Below, piece by piece: positions 1-11,207 of a stretch of DNA of 64,000 nucleotides (position 1 is its first letter; the number at the start of each line of letters is the position of its first letter). The notes beneath the pieces were generated by a model. It saw only the letters and a program-made list of their open reading frames with translations. It ran no database searches and was not told where the DNA came from. The DNA comes from Annulohypoxylon bovei var. microspora (taxonomy: Eukaryota > Ascomycota > Sordariomycetes > Xylariales > Hypoxylaceae), in NCBI GenBank assembly GCA_022836615.1, contig MU405232.1:186001-250000 (forward strand), read 5' to 3'. A program made the position numbers and the translations under genes.

Positions 1-633
1 CGAAGCGTATCGGTAGGCCGAGGCGGAAGCGCTTCGGTTGAGATTGCGATTGCGGGCTCACCTAGTGCAGGGCCAGGCAATTCAAACACATTCCAACTCT
101 CAGCAACTGAAGGCGGCGTGGGCACGAAGCTACCATATCGACCTTCATTACCCGGCGACGTTGTCAGTGATTGACGCTCCGTCCTAGGTGAGATAGGTGT
201 TGGTTGAGGTTTTGGTGTGCTATGGGCTCCCCTATTCGCTTGTCCCATGGGTGCGGGGCTTATGCGCAGAGACTCGATCTCATCTGCAGTAGGCGAATCG
301 TGGCCGCCATTTTGCTGACGGGAGAATTGGCCCGTATGAGAAGTTATCTCGCGCGGTGGAAGATCACCTCTTCTTCCTAAGCCTAATGGTGTTCCGTTTG
401 CTTTGCTGATTGACCTCGAGACAGCCTTGATATACTTTTTACCAGCTTTGTAATTTAGATACTTGACCCGCCATTCTATATTCCAAATCAGCATTCATAT
501 CAATCCACATTCTCACCGCCATGAGAACATCACCCATATCTTGAAAATCTGCCCAGAATATGTACAGGTGGTACAATATGTCTTAGTACTCACCTGGAAC
601 AAGATCTTGCTCGAGTTCTTTAGCAAATTTCAT
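1..633 (-). CDS. SPX-domain protein, Syg1/XPR1-like (EXS family), 5' part only
   Basis: Phosphate-sensing SPX domain of a probable Syg1/XPR1-type membrane phosphate exporter; only about 171 N-terminal residues lie in the window. Exons are 594..633 and 475 down to 1. Exon 1 starts with ATG at 633 and reads MKFAKELEQDLVP; a GTGAGT donor at 593 and a TATAG acceptor at 476 remove 118 nt, and exon 2 continues EWRVKYLNYKAGKKYIKAVS. This is the classical start of the SPX domain, whose N-terminal helices bind inositol pyrophosphates. The next ~120 residues are a Ser/Pro-rich linker, as is usual in fungal Syg1 proteins where SPX is split by low-complexity insertions. No stop occurs down to base 1. The EXS membrane domain would lie outside the window, so the assignment to EXS rather than to another SPX protein (VTC, Pho81, Pho87) rests on the N-terminal sequence pattern. 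Confidence 0.88.
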
Positions 634-2754
634 GACGTCAAGAGGATGAATGAAGGATTTAACCTTCCGAACCCTAGATCTATGTTGTTATGCATAGGAA
701 TTGAATTCAATTGGAGAATGGAGAGAACGTAGAGAACAGAAAGAATTTGAACATTCAAGGAGGTATCAATAACGAATATAGACAGAGCATGTCATGGACT
801 AGACGCTGGAAGTTCGCGCACCAATAGATGAAAAGTTGATTGACAAGTGAAGAAATAAGTTCATTTTATTTGATAAAAATTTATCTTACCAATTTCGTCC
901 TACAATTGATTGCAAGGCGCCATTACCAGACTTTTCTTCAGTGGGTCTTCTCTCTGCAAGTAACCATAACAGCGGTCCGGACCCATCTCACCCAAGCTGT
1001 TCCCCGTTATGGATTACATGTAGACATGGAATCTTCCAAGTTCCGATGGATAATCGGCACTAATCTCTTAGTTGATAAGTACATATCATGTCTACGTTAA
1101 TATCTTGAACTTCTTTTAAGAACCGTTCATCCGTTCATCCAATCTATAACTTTTTGCAGCCACACACACACACTTTCGCTTATGGCAGATATGATGCGTG
1201 TAATGCGCCGATGACGTTGCTCTTCACTCAAGTTGGAGACTAACGCTGTCCTCCGACTTCGGCTATCTCCGCTACCTGCCGAGTTCAGCTTAAGCTGAGT
1301 ATTAACATTATCTATGCTTGATCCAGTAGATCAACTTGCGAATACCACATGATAATGTTTATTTATCTCGAGGAGTATATTCCTAGGTGGTTTTCAAGTT
1401 CATATAAGGCTTATCACGGTGTTTACTACACTAGTCGGCTTCGTTCGTAAAATCGACCTCCACTATTAATGATTACGCCATGTTAAGCCTCGCTTATATG
1501 AGACATTCGAGGTACTTAGCATATGTCTCTAGCCTGGTGTTGTGTTCCCTACCCCTTTTAGTCTTTGTACGACATAGACGTTGGCCAACTTAGTAAGCTA
1601 TATTCTCGGGGATATACGGATGATATGAATTGTACTTTTCGTAAGTTGCACCAAGACTAAACTCCGATTTTAATAATTTTGTTTGCATCTTCATATCCAA
1701 CTATGTGAGAACTTGAGCTCTTCAGGCTGCAAATATGATATGGCATATGTAGTTATTATGCTCTTGTAAGTATAAAGCTGCATGAGTAGCTAGGTAGGTA
1801 TGTAGGTATCTATTACCTAATTACATAATACGGAGTCTGTGTAAGGGATAGAACTTACTATCTCTCTAGATTTTATAATATACTAGGTACATAAATGATG
1901 TTAACGGCCTTTGTTCATGCCTACAAAGTATAGCTGATTTGTAGCTGGGAACCTAGGCCTATCAGGTAGTGGATTGACGAGGACGACTATTTCCCCCCTG
2001 AGATATGTACCTAGGTACAAAGCAATTCAAGGGGCTTCATAAAATTCTATACTTCTCAGCTTCAAATTTTAGCAAAGATGGTCAGCCCCGTCCCTTTGGA
2101 GACAATTTCGATTTGTGATGTGTTGTGCATAGAACATGAAGATAAAATCACCAACCTGATAATTGTAGGGCATTCTTAAGAGGACCGAGGTAGGCGCATA
2201 CCTGAAACATGATTTTTAAAAGTTTTCTCATCGACCTTGATGCGTTAGTTGTCTTTTTTTAACACGGACATTATAACGGCTGAATTCATTGTTATCTCCG
2301 GCGGTATAGTATATCATACATAAATACACACAACTGTTGATAAATCCCTTCATATCTATAACATTAGAATCTAAACAATTCAAAACTAAGCTTCAAAGAC
2401 TGATTCAATAAATTTCACCAAAATTAATAGATTTGTGAGTATGATTAGTTGTACGAAGTGTGAATTGAGATTTTTTTATAGGGGTAATGGCGACAGTCAG
2501 CAGCTAGCCACAATCCTTCAAGCTTATTTTGACGGTCAACTCCAAATTTCCACCGTCAGAGGGGGCTTTCCCTCACTACATCAACTCACCACCTCATTGA
2601 CGAGGTCGATGAGGATGAACACACCGAACTTGGTGTTTATCATATACCTAGATACATAATACAATTACATTTCATTTGAATTTTGGGTTTGCATCTTCAC
2701 CCTTTCACCTTTCTTTCATTTTTCTCAAACCCTCAACTCCTAGACGAGGCCACC
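634..2754. other. Intergenic, gene-free, AT-rich
   Basis: Upstream regions of the SPX gene (-) and the GH18 gene (+). Short open frames here have no recognisable protein character. It contains a (CA)n run near 1161-1176, TAGGTA-type words at about 1790-1815 and 2010-2020, and AT-rich sequence from about 1600 to 2400. I see no RNA gene. Confidence 0.6.
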
Positions 2755-3786
2755 ATGGCCTCCTCATCTTCTTCAGCGAGGCCAGCCCCTCGCATCATCC
2801 TGTACTACCAGACCACCCACGACCCCAAGGGCAACCTAATCTCCACACTCCCGCTGCTTATACAACCCGACATCTCACTAACGCACCTGATCGTGGCCGC
2901 GATCCACATCAACGAGGACCCGGACGGCTTGACGCTCAACGACCACCCGCCCTCGGACCAGCGCTACACGACGATGTGGGCGGAGCTGCGCGTGGCCCAG
3001 GCCTGCAACACGAAGGTGCTGGGCATGCTCGGCGGCGCGGCGAAGGGCTCCTTCACGCGCCTGGACCAGGACCAGGCGACGTTCGAGAAGTACTACGGCG
3101 CGCTGCACGAGCTGATCAAGGATCGCTCGCTCGACGGGCTGGACCTCGACGTCGAGGAGGAGATGTCGCTGGCGGGGATCGTGCGACTGATCGACCGGCT
3201 GCGCGCGGACTTCGGGCCGGCGTTCCTGATCACGCTGGCGCCGGTGGCGGCGGCGCTGCTGGACCCGCGCCGCAACCTCAGCGGCTTCGACTACGCGGCG
3301 CTGGAGGCGGCCCGCGGCCCCCAGATCGCCTGGTACAACGCGCAGTTCTACTGCGGCTGGGGCGATGCCGGATCCCCCGACATGTACCGCATGTGCGTCG
3401 CGCGCGGCTGGCCCGCCGACAAGATCGTCCTCGGCCTCGTCACGTCCCCCGACAACAGCCCCGGCTGGGTCTCCTTCGGCCTCCTGGCCCCGACCCTGGC
3501 CGTGCTGCGCGCACAGTTCCCTGGCTTCGGCGGCGTCATGGGCTGGGAGTACTTCAACGCCTTGCCCGGCGACATGGCACGCCCCTGGGAGTGGGCGCAG
3601 AGCATGACGAAGTTCTTGAACATCGGTCAGACTGGGGGCGCGCAGGATGCCGGTGCTGCTAGTGCGAAGGGCGTGAAGGCCGCGAAGGCCGTGGAGGTGG
3701 ATCCGGATGTTGAGACGGACCCGAGTCTCGAGGTTCCGCAGAACTTCGAGTATTACTCTGACGGCCTGAATGTGGATGATGATTAA
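2755..3786 (+). CDS. GH18-family chitinase-like protein, no signal peptide
   Basis: Single-exon 343-aa protein with a glycoside hydrolase family 18 barrel. The GH18 catalytic signature DxxDxDxE is complete: D127-G-L-D130-L-D132-V-E134, E134 being the expected proton donor. The first strand is IILYYQT, strand 3 is TKVLGMLGG (residues 87-94) and the last strand contains GVMGWEYF, the usual barrel-closing W. The start was set at 2755 (CACCATGG, good Kozak context) rather than at an in-frame ATG 24 codons upstream. The N-terminus is Ser/Ala-rich and polar, with no hydrophobic signal segment, so the enzyme is probably cytosolic, like a subset of fungal GH18 chitinases/endo-beta-N-acetylglucosaminidases. 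The C-terminal 45 residues are Ala/Lys then acidic and probably disordered. Codon third positions are almost all G or C, far more than in neighbouring genes. Substrate (chitin or N-glycan core) cannot be decided from sequence alone. Confidence 0.88.
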   Translation: MASSSSSARPAPRIILYYQTTHDPKGNLISTLPLLIQPDISLTHLIVAAIHINEDPDGLTLNDHPPSDQRYTTMWAELRVAQACNTKVLGMLGGAAKGSFTRLDQDQATFEKYYGALHELIKDRSLDGLDLDVEEEMSLAGIVRLIDRLRADFGPAFLITLAPVAAALLDPRRNLSGFDYAALEAARGPQIAWYNAQFYCGWGDAGSPDMYRMCVARGWPADKIVLGLVTSPDNSPGWVSFGLLAPTLAVLRAQFPGFGGVMGWEYFNALPGDMARPWEWAQSMTKFLNIGQTGGAQDAGAASAKGVKAAKAVEVDPDVETDPSLEVPQNFEYYSDGLNVDDD

Positions 3787-4486
3787 GCTCGGCTTCGCAA
3801 AGGGATATGTTTACGGACAGACCGTATTTACGCCCTCTGGATTGTGGGGATGTTACTTGCTGGCACGCATGAGAGGATGATAGCTACACGCTCACCTAAT
3901 TGACACCATTCCCACTCCCCAAATCGCAACTTCAGACTGCAAATTGCCTAGTGACGTTGAAGTGTTCTAAGTAGACATGGGATAGAAACCCAACAATTAA
4001 GCTTAAATGTTGTTTGAATCACGTAGCCAGTCATCATTGAACATGAGATGATTAAGAGCATGCTGGGGCCTGCGGTGGGTTTAAAGGAGGCTCACAAGCT
4101 AATGAGGTGTGCTAGTAGCGGCTCTGATTGGATGAGTTACACAAACTGGCACGACTTGAAGCTACTCACCATACGTGACACGTCTACCTATGTGGCCCTG
4201 ACGGAGATCTAAGCAAACATCTCTTGGACGAATGGTACATATTCAAATTTTACCTTCAGTACGACTTTTAGAGAGCTCGACCATGCGTTCTGGAAATTCC
4301 GACCCTCCACCAGCGCAAAAACCTCATTATTTTACCAAGTTATCGACCCCCCGATGCATATTGTACAAAAGGCGAACGGGTATTGCGCCATTACCTTGTG
4401 AGGATTTTCGTCTAGTTGGCATTGTCTCCTATCTGATAGTCTCGGATAGAAACTTAAGAGCCTTGAAGGGTAAGATATCCGCCATC
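3787..4486. other. Intergenic
   Basis: 3' flank of the GH18 gene and 5' flank of the small basic gene. The frame of the next gene stays open upstream to about 4232, so its start could be further 5'. Nothing else is recognised. Confidence 0.5.
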
Positions 4487-4947
4487 ATGGCACGAGAATC
4501 TAAAAGAACCGACAGGAACCGTTCTCGTGGGGAAAATGAAGACGTTAAAGAGCCCCAAGCTGCTCAAGTTTCCAAGAAGCAAACGGAGAGGCAACACCTC
4601 ATAGACCGAGTCAAAGATGGATTTCCAGGCATGGCCGTGGCTAGGTCTATCAAGGGGGTAAGCTGGTAGCCTAATAATTCGTTATTCGTTTCTTCTTGCT
4701 AAACGTTGACAAGGAGATAAAGTCGATTATCAACGAAAGCAGAGGCAGACGATCTAGTGTCTCGCAGAGGTTAGCTGGAAACGGTAGTGCTAGCCGAAGA
4801 TCAAGTCTCTCGGAAAAGGGAAAAGTATTATTGAAGAAGCATGTGAATCTTTCCAGATCTAGACAAGATGCTAGGCCGAAGCAGAAAGACCCTCTTCACC
4901 AGTGGATGGTCGAAAACTCCGGTGGCACCGTGAGAGAAAAGGGTTGA
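4487..4947 (+). CDS. Small basic hypothetical protein, two exons
   Basis: Putative 134-aa protein from exons 4487..4657 and 4714..4947. The intron has a GTAAGC donor at 4658, a GCTAAAC branch-like site and an ACAAG acceptor ending at 4713. It is phase 0, and removing it avoids an in-frame TAG and joins ARSIKG to EIKSIINESRG. The product is rich in Lys, Arg and Ser (for example SRGRRSSVSQRLAGN), without a transmembrane segment or recognised domain, so a nuclear or nucleic-acid-associated role is possible but only inferred from charge. The frame is open further upstream to an ATG at 4232, so the start is uncertain; ATG 4487 was chosen because the upstream part looks compositionally non-coding. 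I do not recognise the family, and a fortuitous open frame is not excluded. Confidence 0.42.
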
Positions 4948-5607
4948 TACTCTATGGAACCAGTTGTGTGGGAGGGAAACTCCTGAAGACATCGAAGACT
5001 AATACGTCTGGGATTCGGTTTGCGGGATGTCGTTGGGTGTTCTCGTTGAACAACGCAAGGAGTTATTGGCGATACTGAATGGTTATATTTTGGTGGCACA
5101 GCTACTGAATGAGGAGGCACACTGGCGTTTTTATATATAAAAAAAATCTGATATATATTAGCCCTTCTCAGAGTACTTTATGATGGCGGTCTTTTTCGAC
5201 CTTTCCATTGAACCTCCCTGTTGTGATCTCATCTCGATAGAAAGATTGATAAGCTGCCGGGTGGAGAATCGCTCGTACTTATCTGAGAAGCAAATCTTTC
5301 TCCATACGCCTATCATAATGCGTGTTGTTCTCTGCAAAAGCAATCCTTTTTAGTCTTCAGCTGTGTAGGTACTATGATGTCGTCACAAACGAGGATCAAT
5401 CGCTATCGCGGACCTTCATCTCCGGTTTACTAGGATTAGCCCTGTAAAAGTGGCCTGTGCATGTTTCTTCAAGGCGCGTTTACTATTACCTATTCCGCCT
5501 CTTTACGCGTTTTCCTCTCTGACCTTCTTACCTATATTAATATATCCGTCTTAGTTTTCGTGATATTTAGCGCCTCATCCATTAGACTTCATCTAACTTA
5601 GTTAGAC
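4948..5607. other. Intergenic
   Basis: Lies between the small basic gene and the oxygenase gene. Short AT runs (about 5130-5160) and no convincing coding signal. Confidence 0.5.
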
Positions 5608-8600
5608 ATGCCTGGAGGATCTGGATCCCCGATAGAAATTACGGACGATGGTGACGACCAGTATATAACTGACGACGAATCCGATACTGATGACGAATTT
5701 GAGACTGATGACCAACCTGAGGCCGACGACCAAGACCTAGGGGAATTGCTTTTCGAGGTAAAGCATGACCTATTAAGATGCCTCAATGGAATTCGAACTA
5801 CTGGGAATGTCGCTGCTTCTAAGCATTATAATTCATTCGTCAACCCCGGGTTGGTGGTCGCAGATTCTTTGATCCCAATGCCGTTGGTTCCTCGTGATGC
5901 AGAGACGATTAAGAATGCATCCAGACAGGCCCCTTTTGGTAAGGGCGATGAGGTGTGTACATTCATAGATATGTATTAGCTATTACTCGAATGTACTCTA
6001 TTTCTGGAAAATTAGATTACTGACTCTGGATGCTTCAGACTGTGGTGGACACCTCTGTACGCAATACCTGGGAGCTTGATCACACTCAGTTCAAGTTTAC
6101 AAATCCTGATTGGAAAGACTATGTCGTTTCATTGTTGACCGATGCTGCACGAAGCCTGGCTATACCGAAGATGAAACCACAGCCTTATAAGTTGCTTCTA
6201 TATGAAGAGGGTTCTTTTTTCAAACGCCACAAGGACTCTGAAAAGGTTCCTGGAATGATGGCCACAATGGTCATTTGCCTTCCCTCGAAGCATGATGGCG
6301 GTAGTGTCCATTTATCTCATGGTGGCAAGAATTACGTTTTCGAGACCGATAAAACATCTGACTTCGGTTTAACAACCCTCTCGTGGTTCTCAGATGTTAC
6401 GCACGAAGTCAAACCCTTAAAGGCCGGATATCGCCTAGTTTTGACTTACAATATCATCCACGCAGGTGGTATTCGTGTGTCTGCTGACCTAGTCGGAGCG
6501 CAGTCGGGCAAGCTCCGCTCGATACTTGCCAAGTGGCGGTCGAGATTAAACCCTGTGACTTCACTGGTATACAAGTTAGAGCACAAGTACACACAGTCAA
6601 GTCTGTCGTTGGACAACCTTAAAGGCCGAGACCAAGGTGTATGTCGGAGCCTATATGAGGTTGGCTCAGACTGTGGCTTCACAATTTTTCTCGCTAAAAT
6701 GAATCGAACACAAAGCGAGGACCTGTATGGAGATTATGGAGATTACGGCGATGACGAAGAAGATACGGAGCTCGAGGAAATCAAGACCTGTGATGGGCGC
6801 ACTATCTACGACAGGGGAATGGATGTTGACGAGGCAAATATTCTAGGGAAAATATGGGATCGAAAAGCCGACAGTGAAGATGAGGGTGATTTTACTGGAA
6901 ACGAAAGTATGCCAGCGAGACTTCGTTATCACGATACAGTGAGTCACCTTACGACTTTTTATTTTATTTTTTTAGTGTTCCCCATTGACACAATTACTCC
7001 TAGGTCGTTATTATAGTGCCCACACAGCAACTACACATCTTCCTTCCTAAGCCGGAACCAATTGCTTTTATCAGCTTGGTTAAGCGAACTCTAAGTGACG
7101 GACCGAACAACCATCCTCTCCAGATGTCTTCTCTAATGGATTCCTTGAAGGCTTATATCAGACTCGGCATTTTCGGCAGCATGTTATTGTCGGAGCTGAC
7201 ATCCATGGCGATAAAATATAAAGACAGGCTATTGTACCGGGAGACCGTTTACTCGTCATTGAAAACTTCGGATGCGCGAGAAAAAGTGTTGGCGACAATC
7301 GTTCGACTCATGAAAGATAATCTTAAAGATAGTCATGAGCAACCGGACTGGGACTTCTGGTATGCCTGTACTTGTGATCTTGATGGCCCTCCTCTAATCA
7401 GTCTCTAGGCTTGGCGATGTGGTCGAGGGAGCTTATAAGCAATCCTTGACATCCTTCCAGCATACTATAAATTGGGTGGAATCGACATTCCAAAAAGAGG
7501 ACCTCAAAGATCTGATGCCATCATTCCAAGCATGGAAGACACCAATTCCGGATAGAATGATTGAGTCGAAGCGCGAATTGGACATGAACGATTATGACTT
7601 TTTGATCTGTCAACTATTCTCACGATCTAAAGATCCCGAATGGCTGACTTGGTGCGTATAGACAATACCTACTGCAAACATTCTAACTAGGGCTAATTTC
7701 TTCCATTAATTAGGTTCATGTCGATATTATCAAACCGTGGTTCCAGGAAACTCCTTTGCGCGATACTGCGAGCTATCTATGACAAACGTGGTAGTAAGGA
7801 GCTCGCGAGCGCTAAGGATACCTGCCTGTCTATTTTAGCAGGAAGCTTGAAAAAGCTGGCTTTGAAAATCGAAGACTTTCCTGTCTCTGGTTACGTGACT
7901 GGCGTTTATGGACCTCTTGAACATCTAAGCGAACCGGCTTCAACTATAAGAGACGTCATCGATGTCATCGACCAAGGTTTTGACATGGGATTAAACGAAC
8001 AGGCGACCGAACTTCTCGACATCAGCTGCACTACCATCTACCAATTCTGTCCGAAATCGGGAGCTAAGTCGGCCCCCGGCCCTCTGGTAGTTCGTGACTT
8101 CTTACGCTCCTTGGTATCGGTGCTGCAGAAACATCAGGTCACACCTCCCGAATCGTTCAAAAATATGTTCATAGTTCTCTTGCGTAACATCCTCGTTTCC
8201 CATCCACCGAAGTGCCCAAAGCCTCTTCGAGGCTGGACACACAAATCTAGACCGAGTGCTTATCATCGTGGAAATCTCCAATCTTGTAAAGATTGCGAGG
8301 AACTCGATGCCTTCCTCAGGAATGCAGACCAGGAAGTGCATGTGTTTCGCATGGCCGAGTATAGGAGACGCCATTTACGAGAACGATTGCCATTGGATTT
8401 ATTCGACTGTCAGGCTGACATGACACAAAAGCCGCAGAGATTTATTGTGAGAAAGTTAGGGAAGGAGTTCAAACAAGAAATGACGGAGTACAAGATTAGC
8501 CTCAACAGCTTTGAAGATAATGTCAGAATATTGCGGTGCGAGTGGGTAAAATCGTTATTAGGGGAGGACCTCTACGACGAGCTCATTCTTCTGAAGAATA

Positions 8601-8704
8601 TACCAGAGTCGGACGGTGCCCAACTAGTCAAACGTGCTGAGAAGAGGAAACCTGAAGAGGAGCCTGAGGGTTCGATTGCTTCGAGGCCTAGGGTCATAGA
8701 ATGA
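5608..8704 (+). CDS. 2OG-Fe(II) oxygenase (prolyl-4-hydroxylase-like) with large C-terminal region
   Basis: 944-aa protein from exons 5608..5952, 6039..6938, 7004..7359, 7409..7651 and 7714..8704. All four introns (86, 65, 49 and 62 nt) have GT..AG ends and restore one continuous frame. Residues 1-60 are very acidic (repeated DD/TDDE). Residues ~120-260 form a 2-oxoglutarate/Fe(II) double-stranded beta-helix: YKLLLYEEGSFFKRHKDSEK carries the HxD iron ligands (H179, D181), H237 in VTHEVKP is the distal ligand, and R247 in GYRLVLTYN would bind 2-oxoglutarate. These match prolyl-4-hydroxylase-like oxygenases, so hydroxylation of a protein or other substrate using O2 and 2OG is expected. The following ~650 residues, ending in a basic PEEEPEG-rich tail, are not assigned to any domain by me. 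No signal peptide is seen, so a cytosolic or nuclear location is inferred. Confidence 0.85.
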
Positions 8705-9125
8705 TCTAGGCGTTTTGTTCAGATTGGACGGGAGGAACTGGGAATTAGGTAGATCAATTAGAAGATGATTAAGGTCACCATATCGGTCATGGAATTGTGC
8801 ACTTATTACCCTAGAAGTGGATAAATCGGCGGAGATGCTAGACACTTCGCATTGCAACGTTTGTAAGATAGTTCTTAGGGGGATTCGATATTGCAAAGCA
8901 TTAGATACGAATTTATATCACAGCACTCAAGCTGTATCAGGTATCTTGCAAGCCGGGATATACAATAGGAGTTTTAACTAAACCCCTCAATAACACCGTT
9001 AGGTAGTCTTTAATCACCTCCCAAAACGCCCCAACCATATGCTTAACCCCATGCAAACGAACGCACGTAACGACTTTATGTATCAACCCAATCCCAGACG
9101 CCCATTCTCCCCTGCTCTTCCCCCA
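8705..9125. other. Convergent intergenic region
   Basis: 3' ends of the oxygenase gene (+) and the 9126-9760 gene (-) face each other here. No further gene is seen. Confidence 0.5.
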
Positions 9126-9760
9126 TCACCTCAACCCGCCAAACGCGCGATCCAGCTCGACCCCCTGATCAACCGCCATCTCGCTAATCACAGCCCCCCC
9201 CTCCCCCCCTCCCCCCTGAATGCTCATCTCGGCGACCAGCCCCGCGACTTCGGCCTCGGCCTCGAACTCGCCCAACCCCGATCCCGGACTCCTCTCGGGC
9301 TGCAGCAGCCGCGCCTCGCTGTCGAGCCAGCCCGGGGCCACGCGCCGCTTCTCGGCGAGCTCGCGGTCGCGGATGCGGTCCTCGAGGTCGCGCAGCGCGC
9401 GCGCGGCCTCGGCCTGCGTCTTGGAGACGTGGGCCCGCAGCGCCTCGCACGACGCCGCGATGTCGTGCGGGTGCGCGGCGTGGCCCGACGGCGCGATCAC
9501 GTATTTGGGCTTCGGCGTGCTGGCGCCTGTGACGCCGGAGATTGGCGGGGGAAGCGTCGAGGGCATGGTTTTGTAGGTATAGGGCAGCGTGGCGGCGGTG
9601 GGGAGCGATACGAAGGGCGAGACGGTTAGGGGCACTTGGGCGAGGAGGGGGTGGGTGCCTGGGAGGGGGGTTAGTGGTTGTAATAGGAGTAGGTGAGTAT
9701 GGGGATGGGGATGGGGATGGGGATGGGGGTGGGAGTGAGGTGCTTACGGTCGTCGCGCAT
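9126..9760 (-). CDS. Hypothetical small protein with coiled-coil segment; 13-nt first exon
   Basis: 181-aa protein from exons 9748..9760 and 9126..9658. The first exon is only 13 nt (ATG CGC GAC GAC C), followed by a GTAAGC donor and an 89-nt intron ending CCTCCCAG. The join gives MRDDRTHPLLAQVPLTVSP in frame. Residues ~75-115 (HVSKTQAEAARALRDLEDRI and following) should form an amphipathic or coiled-coil helix; the N-terminal third is Pro/Thr-rich and the C-terminus Gly/Glu-rich. Codon third positions are strongly G/C. No membrane segment or catalytic motif is visible, so the protein is probably a small soluble adaptor, but I do not recognise the family. It is divergently arranged with the ICln gene, with 410 bp between the starts, so a shared promoter region is likely. 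Confidence 0.65.
9701..9729. repeat. (GGGGAT)n microsatellite within an intron
   Basis: Four perfect GGGGAT units followed by a degenerate one, inside the first intron of the 9126-9760 gene. On the coding strand the intron is therefore CCCCAT-rich. Confidence 0.9.
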
Positions 9761-10170
9761 TGTGACTATTGTGTTGTTAATAGCTTTTATGGATGGCACA
9801 ATGAAGGAATACTCAATCCCCCCTGATTATAATCTGGCATATATCTTGGATTGGTTGCCTGTTGGCTTTGCTTGATATTGATGTTCAATGATAAAGGTGG
9901 TGAAGTTACTGGCAGTCCTTGGCAGCTGTCACAACCTCGGAACTCAAGTGTGTGGCGTTTTGTATCGATAAGAGCTAGGTATATCGATAAGCCCCTCCAA
10001 TCCACTATATTTTCAATTAAGCACTGAACTCTAGCTTGAGCTCTCACACCTTAACTCACCATGAACTGAGCGACGACTTATTTTTTTTCTTAAACATAAA
10101 CTTAAGGTGTCTTAATTAAAGCGTCGCGTCGTCCCATTATCTTTCAGTCAAGGCAGTCATTGAAACAACC
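9761..10170. promoter_or_regulatory. Shared divergent promoter region
   Basis: 410 bp between the start codons of the minus-strand small protein gene and the plus-strand ICln gene. It contains two TATCGATAAG words (about 9963 and 9981) and a T-rich tract near 10080. The assignment follows from gene orientation; no transcription factor site was proven. Confidence 0.5.
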
Positions 10171-11207
10171 ATGTTGCCCCCAACAGTTATCAGAACTTGC
10201 CCTTCGGCAGACAACGACTTTCAGCCCTTGAGTGAATACCAAGCTCAGACCCCGGATACGTTCTTTGACGGCAAACCAATTCTGTACTATCACGATGAGA
10301 ACGTAAAGGCGTGGATCTCGGCAGAGCAACATGAGCTTCTGTACATCTTTCGCTCAAAAGCGCCTGAGGACGGCAGCGCGCCACTAAACCCCACCCCACC
10401 GGAGTCCTATGCGCTGGAAAACAGCGGCGGGCAGCATTTGCGTGAGGAGAAGGTCGAGGCGTTCGTTGCATCAAAGTGAGTATTGCTGATCTCCATATGT
10501 TGATGGATATCAACTAACATGGGATCTATAGCAAGTTAACCCTCTTCTCTCATAAGAGTGGCACTGGCATCGAGATACCATACCCTGCTATCACACTTCA
10601 TGCAATCAAGAACTTCCGCCACGTGGGGAAGCCGGACGACGTTTCATCCAAGTTCATCGGAGTCTACATGCAGCTTGAGTTCCCAGGCTCGGGAGATGAA
10701 GATGACGAAGGCTTCGATCCTATTGAACTCACCCTTATTCCGTATAAGGCAGTACCAAAGGAACAATCCTCTACAGAGACCCTAACTGTCGACCCCTTGA
10801 ACAGCGAGAGGGCCAATGCTCTGTTCAACCAAGTATCAGCGTGCTCGAACCTGCATCCCGATCCCCAAGATGATGAAGATGAAGGCGAGGGGGAAGATAG
10901 CTTCGACCGCATTGTGTTCGAGGGAAATGCCGAGGGCGATGCCATAGAAGGGTTACCTGGTGCTTTTCGAGGAGACGTCAATGGTGGTCTCCCACCCCCG
11001 ATGCCGGGAAGTTCTGGTTGGATCACCTCTGAGAACGTTAACCAATACTTCGACGAAGAAGGCAACTGGATCGGACAAAATGGCGTGAACGGTGAGCTTG
11101 GAGATGGCGCAGGCCGTGTCCGAGGACGTGACGAGGTGGAGGAAGATGGTGCAAACGGCCAAGAAAATGGCGATGATGTTGACTCGAAACGTCTACGAAC
11201 CGAATGA
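10171..11207 (+). CDS. ICln/Lot5-like methylosome subunit (pICln)
   Basis: 326-aa protein from exons 10171..10475 and 10532..11207 (56-nt intron, CTAAC branch, phase 2). In animals and fission yeast pICln binds Sm proteins and PRMT5 and acts as an assembly chaperone for spliceosomal snRNPs; older literature calls it a chloride-conductance regulator. The N-terminal ~150 residues have the PH-like ICln fold pattern: a first strand with FFDGKPILYYHDENVKAWIS, then KLTLFSHKSGTGIEIPYPAI and LHAIKNF, then FIGVYMQLEF, followed by an acidic loop (PGSGDEDDEGFDPIELTLIP). The C-terminal half is acidic and Gly/Asn-rich, ends in a short basic KRLRTE tail, and is typical of the acidic extension that contacts Sm proteins. 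Longer than vertebrate ICln (~237 aa), as often in filamentous fungi. Confidence 0.85.

Noticed and set aside
2676..3662. Long alternative frame (328 codons, plus strand) and antisense frames over the GH18 gene
   Set aside because: They are Arg/Pro/Ala-rich shadows caused by the extreme GC bias; the GH18 frame has a full catalytic motif.
5608..5979. Reading the oxygenase locus as several separate small genes
   Set aside because: Four GT..AG introns link the pieces in one frame, and the oxygenase motifs only make sense in the joined protein.
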